From Patiria pectinifera (taxonomy: Eukaryota; Echinodermata; Asteroidea; Valvatida; Asterinidae): DNA of 64,000 bases. Location of the stretch: positions 5,456,001-5,520,000 of the forward strand of contig CM057141.1 in NCBI GenBank assembly GCA_029964075.1, written 5' to 3'. Of this stretch, positions 54,701 to 60,700 are shown piece after piece (the stretch's first letter is position 1; each line of letters opens with the position of its first letter). The notes under the pieces were generated by a model. The model was not told where the DNA came from and did no database searches. It saw only the letters and a list, made by a program, of their open reading frames with translations. The translations under genes were made by a program, and so were the position numbers.

Positions 54701-57700
54701 GTGGTCGGCCGACCACCGTTGGGAATTTATACAAAAATACCACTTTTCTTGAAAATGACTTCACACCAGGTGCCATAATTTTACAGGATGCTTTAGATTG
54801 TCATTTACCAACATCCTAGTAAGGTATTTTGTAAAAATTTGGTAGTTTTGTTTTTAGATGTTCGCAAATGTTGTATATTCCCTTTAAAGTGGGCTTCGTA
54901 GTGTAACTGCTTATAGGATATTTTGGCGTTGCAGGTATTTTTTCTTGAAAACCTATCAAAACGTTCTAGTCAATTGGAAGGAAAACAACAGTTTGAAAAT
55001 GGAAGACAATTGACAAGTAACGAAAAATACACGTAACGATAAAAAATTATCGTTGATGCCATTGCACTGTCTTCTAGACTTTCTGCAGGACCTCGATCAG
55101 GATTTAGCACCAACTACATGTCACATAATCACAGTGACTGTCTTAAATTTGCACGTACTACTTAAAGGGAAAATACAACATTTGCAAACATCAAAAAATA
55201 AAACTACCAAATCATTTTGAAATACCTTGCTGGACTGTTAGTGAATGACAGTGTAAAGCATCCTGTAAAATCATGGCACCTGGTATACTGTCATTTTCAA
55301 GAAAAGTGGTATTTTTGTATCAATTTCCAACGCTGGTCGGCCGACCAGCGTTGGAAAAAAACTGGCTTTTTTCAAATACTGGCCCCAATTGACCATCGCA
55401 CTTGTTTGCAACTGATTACACACCTATGAACGGGTACAAGCCAGCTAGACTGGTTCCCTGACCTTACAATTCCCCAATGTATGTAAACTGCTCTGTTTCT
55501 TCTTATATGGAGTCAGGGAACCAGACTACAGGAAAATGATTGTTTTTCTTGGTTTTTATAGCATTTTCGAACCCAAAACCTCAAAAAAGTCAGTGTAACT
55601 ACGTATATTTGCTATATATTTCCAACCCCCCAATTCCATCCATTTCTGAAAATTACAGCAAAAGCAAATGATGTATATTCCCTTTAATTGAGTATTGCTT
55701 AGGGACGTGCACTGAAAAATGGTTCCACATGGGCACTCTGACAGTGACAAAACAGACACGTAAATGAGTCGTCACATCTGATTGGATCATAAATTAAGTG
55801 TGCGGAGGGTTTGCTGTTATCTGTCAACCTGGACACAGATGTATCGCAAGAGGAGAGTGATTTGTCCAACGCTGACAGGAACGGGTAAACTGAGATAATT
55901 ATTGCACTGGACTCAAAATTGTGTGATCACTTTGAGAGATGACTTTGTCATCTTTCATTTTTGGGACAGATGTTCAGGAAAATGATTTGACTGCCCTGTT
56001 CTCCAGGGCGAGAAATTCTAGGCTTCATCCTAACTGTGACTTTGTCTTGTAATTACCTCCGCCAAGGAGGTTATGTTTTCATCGGATTTAGTTAGTTTGT
56101 TGGTTGGTTGGTTTGTCTGTTAAAGGGAAATTACAACATTTGCAAGCATTGAAAAATAAAACTACCAAGTTTTTACGACATACCTTACAGGATGTTGGTA
56201 AATGACAGTCTAAAGCATCCTGTAAAATTATGGCACCTGGTGTGAAGTCATTTTCAAGTAAATGGTATTTTTGTATACATTTCCAACGGTGGTCGGCCGA
56301 CCACCGTTGGAAAAACCTAACTATTTTTCAACTACTGCTCAAAATTTATCATTTTTTCTTCAGTCCAAATTTTGTTTCCTATTGGTTGCATGTTCATGAA
56401 TGGGGTAGGCCAGCTAGACTGGTTCCCTTAACGTACAATTTTCCGGCATCTATAAATTGATCCATTTAATTTTCAGTGGAGTCAGGGAACCAGACTACTT
56501 GAACATTTTTGTTTTTCTTGGTTTTTCCAGCATTTCCGAACACAAAACTTCAAACATGTCAGTGCAACAATAATTTGATCTTTTATACTTACCCCTCAAA
56601 CAGTTCATTTCTGAAAATTAAAGCAAAAGCCAATGATGTACATTCCCTTTAACAAGATAACACCCCCCCAAAAAAAATTATGGACGGATTTACATGAAAT
56701 TTTTGTTATTGTTTGTCCTTGGTACAAGTACAAATCGATTCGATTTTGGAAGTGATTCCGGATCTGGGTCTGGATCCAGGATTTTTTGAAGGAATCTTCG
56801 CCTTTTATAAGATTATTTCTTTTGGGTGTACTGACAATATGGCGAGGAATTGTTTAGCCTTGGCAGAGTGCTTTCTTGGACATGTGTCTATGGAACAGGC
56901 TGTAGCCAGTCTAAAGACATGTTCTGGCTTAAAACCCATGAAAATTAGTTGAAATTGCGAACGTGAGAAATACGATTCAGTTTTGAAAGCAGTATTAATG
57001 TGAAGAGGAAGGTAGAAAACGGAATTGACTGAAAATGGAGAAATTATTTTTATAGAAATCAGCAAAATGTAGTCACCAAAATGTGTAATATCTGGATGGC
57101 TCTAAGCGATTCTCCTAAAAAATTACGTCAAACGTCTATCAACCCTAATTACTGTAGTCTATTCAACTGAATACCCCCCCCCCCAAAAGTTCAAGTATAG
57201 CTTGCTAGAAAAAATAAACAGCTAGGTTTTTTTTTTAGTGTGAAATTACAAACGTTCTTGGATCGCCTGCAAAAATAAAGACAATGTTTATGTTTGTGCG
57301 TTCCGGAAACAAACTCCCACTGAAGGCTGAGGTTGTTTGATGATCCTACGCAATGACATCATTTGTCATACGTCTGTCAAATTTGTTTATAGTTTTGTTC
57401 ACAGCTATGCCAGCTGTCAAAGTAGATATTGCTTGGGTGCTTTAAACTACTAAAGCTCCGTAAAAAGAAGAAGAATATTTCAAAAGTTCACTATTTTTGT
57501 GGAAATATGGATTAACATATCGCCCTGTGTGGTAGTGATATCCGAAACATGGTTGAAAGATGTTCAAGACCCCTTGGTTCAAATGAAATATTACTCACTT
57601 GAAGGTATATGTAGATATATGTCAGTTTCTTATGTCGTTGATTGCTTGTTGAATTTTTTTATAATGTTCCTTTTGTCAGAGGAAACAAATGTTTAGAATT

Positions 57701-60700
57701 TTTGTCTGGGGAAGTCTTGAAATTGATGGATTTCAAAACATTTTGAAATCATTAAAAATCTTTTTTCTTAAGAACAAGTCAGTAAATGTTCTGAGAGGAT
57801 TGAGTTTTCTTGGCTTCCCTGTCGATGGTAACGAGTTGAATTCTTGTGTTGTTCACTCTGTGTTATGCAGGCTTGACTTTAATATGCCAAACTCAGCCCA
57901 ATTTCATTAAGGATGCTCTTCAGATAAAAAAGTCTTTCAGAATGGTCATATAGACATGAAATGCGGCACTAACAGAGAGCATACGTGTGGTCTAATGGTG
58001 GAGCACAGGATTCATGATCGCGAGGTTGTGGGTTCGAGCCCCGCTGTGGCCATGCGTGTTGTGCCCTTGAGTAAGGCGCTTTACCTCAATAACTCCTCTC
58101 AACCCAGGTGTTAAGTGGGTACCGGCATTGTTCAATGCTGGGAAGGTAACAGACTCACTGTGGAGGAGGTGTGGCAATCCCCCCCCCCCCACAGCAGCAT
58201 AGGAGTCTGGCCCAATCGTTGACCATAGAGAGATGGGCACTCCGTTCCTGTTAACACAGGTTCGTCCACTTTTACAGAGAGCATACAGTTGCACTTGGGT
58301 GCTTAAACTTTTTTATATTATTTCAGCAATCACAAATCCTTGGAGTCTTGTACAGAAAAAAAATATGCTTGGTTACGAGCAAACTAAGCAATCTTTTCTG
58401 TTGAAGTAGGTAGTTGTAGGGAAAAAAAACTGAAGGCTTTATAAATTGTAACAGGGCAACAAATAGCAGTATAAAATTTGAATGTACCACTTGTGGAGAA
58501 CACAGATATTTGTTTGAATAGCTGTTTATTCTTTAACAAAATTCAATTTGATTTGTGTCCCGATTCCAGACTCTTGTACTCAGGGAGCCCTAAAGGCCTT
58601 GGCCCGCGTCACCAGGTAGAACTGACGTTCGGTACGCGGACAGGGACCCGCAACGGCATCGAGGCGCATCTCTTCAGGGTGGACACGAGGCGAGACCTTG
58701 GGGCCTGGACGCGCCACCTCGTGCAGGGATCCCACAATGCAGCAGTGCTGGTCAAGGAAATAGTGTGCGGTAAGTTAAAGGCTACATCTTGTTTACGGGG
58801 GAGGGGTGTTAAGGGGGTAGTTAATGCGAGGGCCGCATCCCAGCAGGACTTCTCTTGTCACTTCAAACAAAAATTTAAACTTGTTGAATGGTAGATAAAA
58901 CTGTGCCTTGATAAATACTTATTCATAAACAACAATCTTTCCGCTCCTAAGCATCATACCTATACATTTAGTCAGTCTTTGATGGTGGTGTTTCGAGTTT
59001 GTCACAAGTTCTCACAATTCTTCACAAGTCCATCCCAAGTCCTTCAGTCTCAAGTCAAGTCGCAAGCTATTCGAATGCACTTTGACAGAAGTCACAGAAG
59101 CATTCCTTTGTCTTTGTTCTGCCCCTGTTACTTGTGACTGGACTGGTGGTTTTCTGTTGACCGGTCTCATGATCAAGTGTTGTAGTCCAGTCCATCACAA
59201 GTCCGGTCACAGGAAAATCACAAGTCCATTCACAAGCCGGTCACAAGTAACAGTGGATGAACAATAACAAAGGAATGCCTTTTGTTTAAGCTCCTTGGAA
59301 TGGCTTGTGAGTTGACTTGGGATCAGAGGATTTGTTATGGAAAGGAAAGGACTTGCAATCCCTGCAAGCTTGCCAGGCAGGGAGGCTTGTTGCAGGCTTG
59401 CACAGTTCCAAATATGTAAATTCAGGCAAGCTTGCAAGAGAGTTTGCAGGCAAGCATTCAGGTAAGCATTCGGGTAAGTTTGCCAGCGAGTTTGCACAAG
59501 CTCACAGACAAGCTTGCCGCAAGCTTGCATGCTTCAAATATGTAAATTCGGGCAGGCAGGCAAGCTTGCGGCAAGCTCGCGGCAAGGTCGCGGCAAGGTC
59601 GCAGCAAGCTCGCGGCAAGCTTGCGGCAAGCTCGCGGCAAGCTTGCGGCAAGCTTGCGGCAAGCTTGCGGCAAGCTTGCGGCAAGCTCGCGGCTAGCTCG
59701 CGGCAAGCTTGCAGCAAGCTTGCAGGCTTGTAAACGCTTGCTTGCAGGCTTGTACATGCTTGCTTGCAGGCTTGTACATGCTTGCTTGCAGGCCTGTACA
59801 AGCTTGCAAGTACATACACAAGCTTACCACAAGCTTGCGCAAGCTTGCCTCAACATGTGCAAGCTTGCCTCATACCTGTGCAAGCATTACAAGCCTGCAA
59901 GGTTATTTGCTTGCAGCTAGACTGCATGCAAAAGTTCCATGTCACGCAAGCTTATTAAGCTTGCTGCAATCTAGTTACCAGCTTAATACAAGTTGGCGGC
60001 AAGCTTACTTTTCTGTAAGGGTGGACTCTTTAATGAGCCCTTACAAAATCAGGATTTTTATTAATACTAAAACTCCTTTTGCTTTTTTTTTTTTACCACT
60101 ACTCGGCAGCTGTGACGTGGCAAGGCAAAGAGGCCAAACTCACCATCCACTACGAGAATGGATTCACGCTTACCAGCAACCCACAGGAGGGCCAGAACAG
60201 CAGTAGTAAAAGCGAGGTCTACTGGGTCTACCCTTACGAGAAACTCCGGTATTCGTCCGACGACGGCAAGAGACTTATGTGGCTCGATTTCGGGGCCGGA
60301 GAAGGAGAATTTGTAAGTGTGGTTCACATCCAATCAGAGGGGGGTTTTTCTGCCATAATTGGCGCTAAATTTGCTCAAGAAATGTTTCTTTGCTTTGTAC
60401 TTAGCGTGTCTCATCGATTCTTCATTTCACAGTGCTCAAAGTGATTAGCGAGGAAAACGTAGCCCGGCAGCATCATCCTTGTGCTTAAGCAACGTCTTAT
60501 ACCATTCCAAACAGGGGCAATCCTTCAGAGAGAGAGCACCACAGTTGTAATAAAGAAGTAATCCTGTACTAAGTTGGAACAGGGTACATTTTCATCAGCA
60601 AATTTTGCATCAGCAAACTAAGGTTAAAGACGCAAATGCAGTTGTGCTGAGTACTTTGAATGAGTAGGACTATACGAGTATTTGGACGCATCACTGATAT

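Noticed and set aside
59207-60206. Frames of 99-165 residues rich in K-L-A-A-S and A-C
   Set aside because: They come from the CAAGCTTGC repeat on both strands and have no start or splice context.
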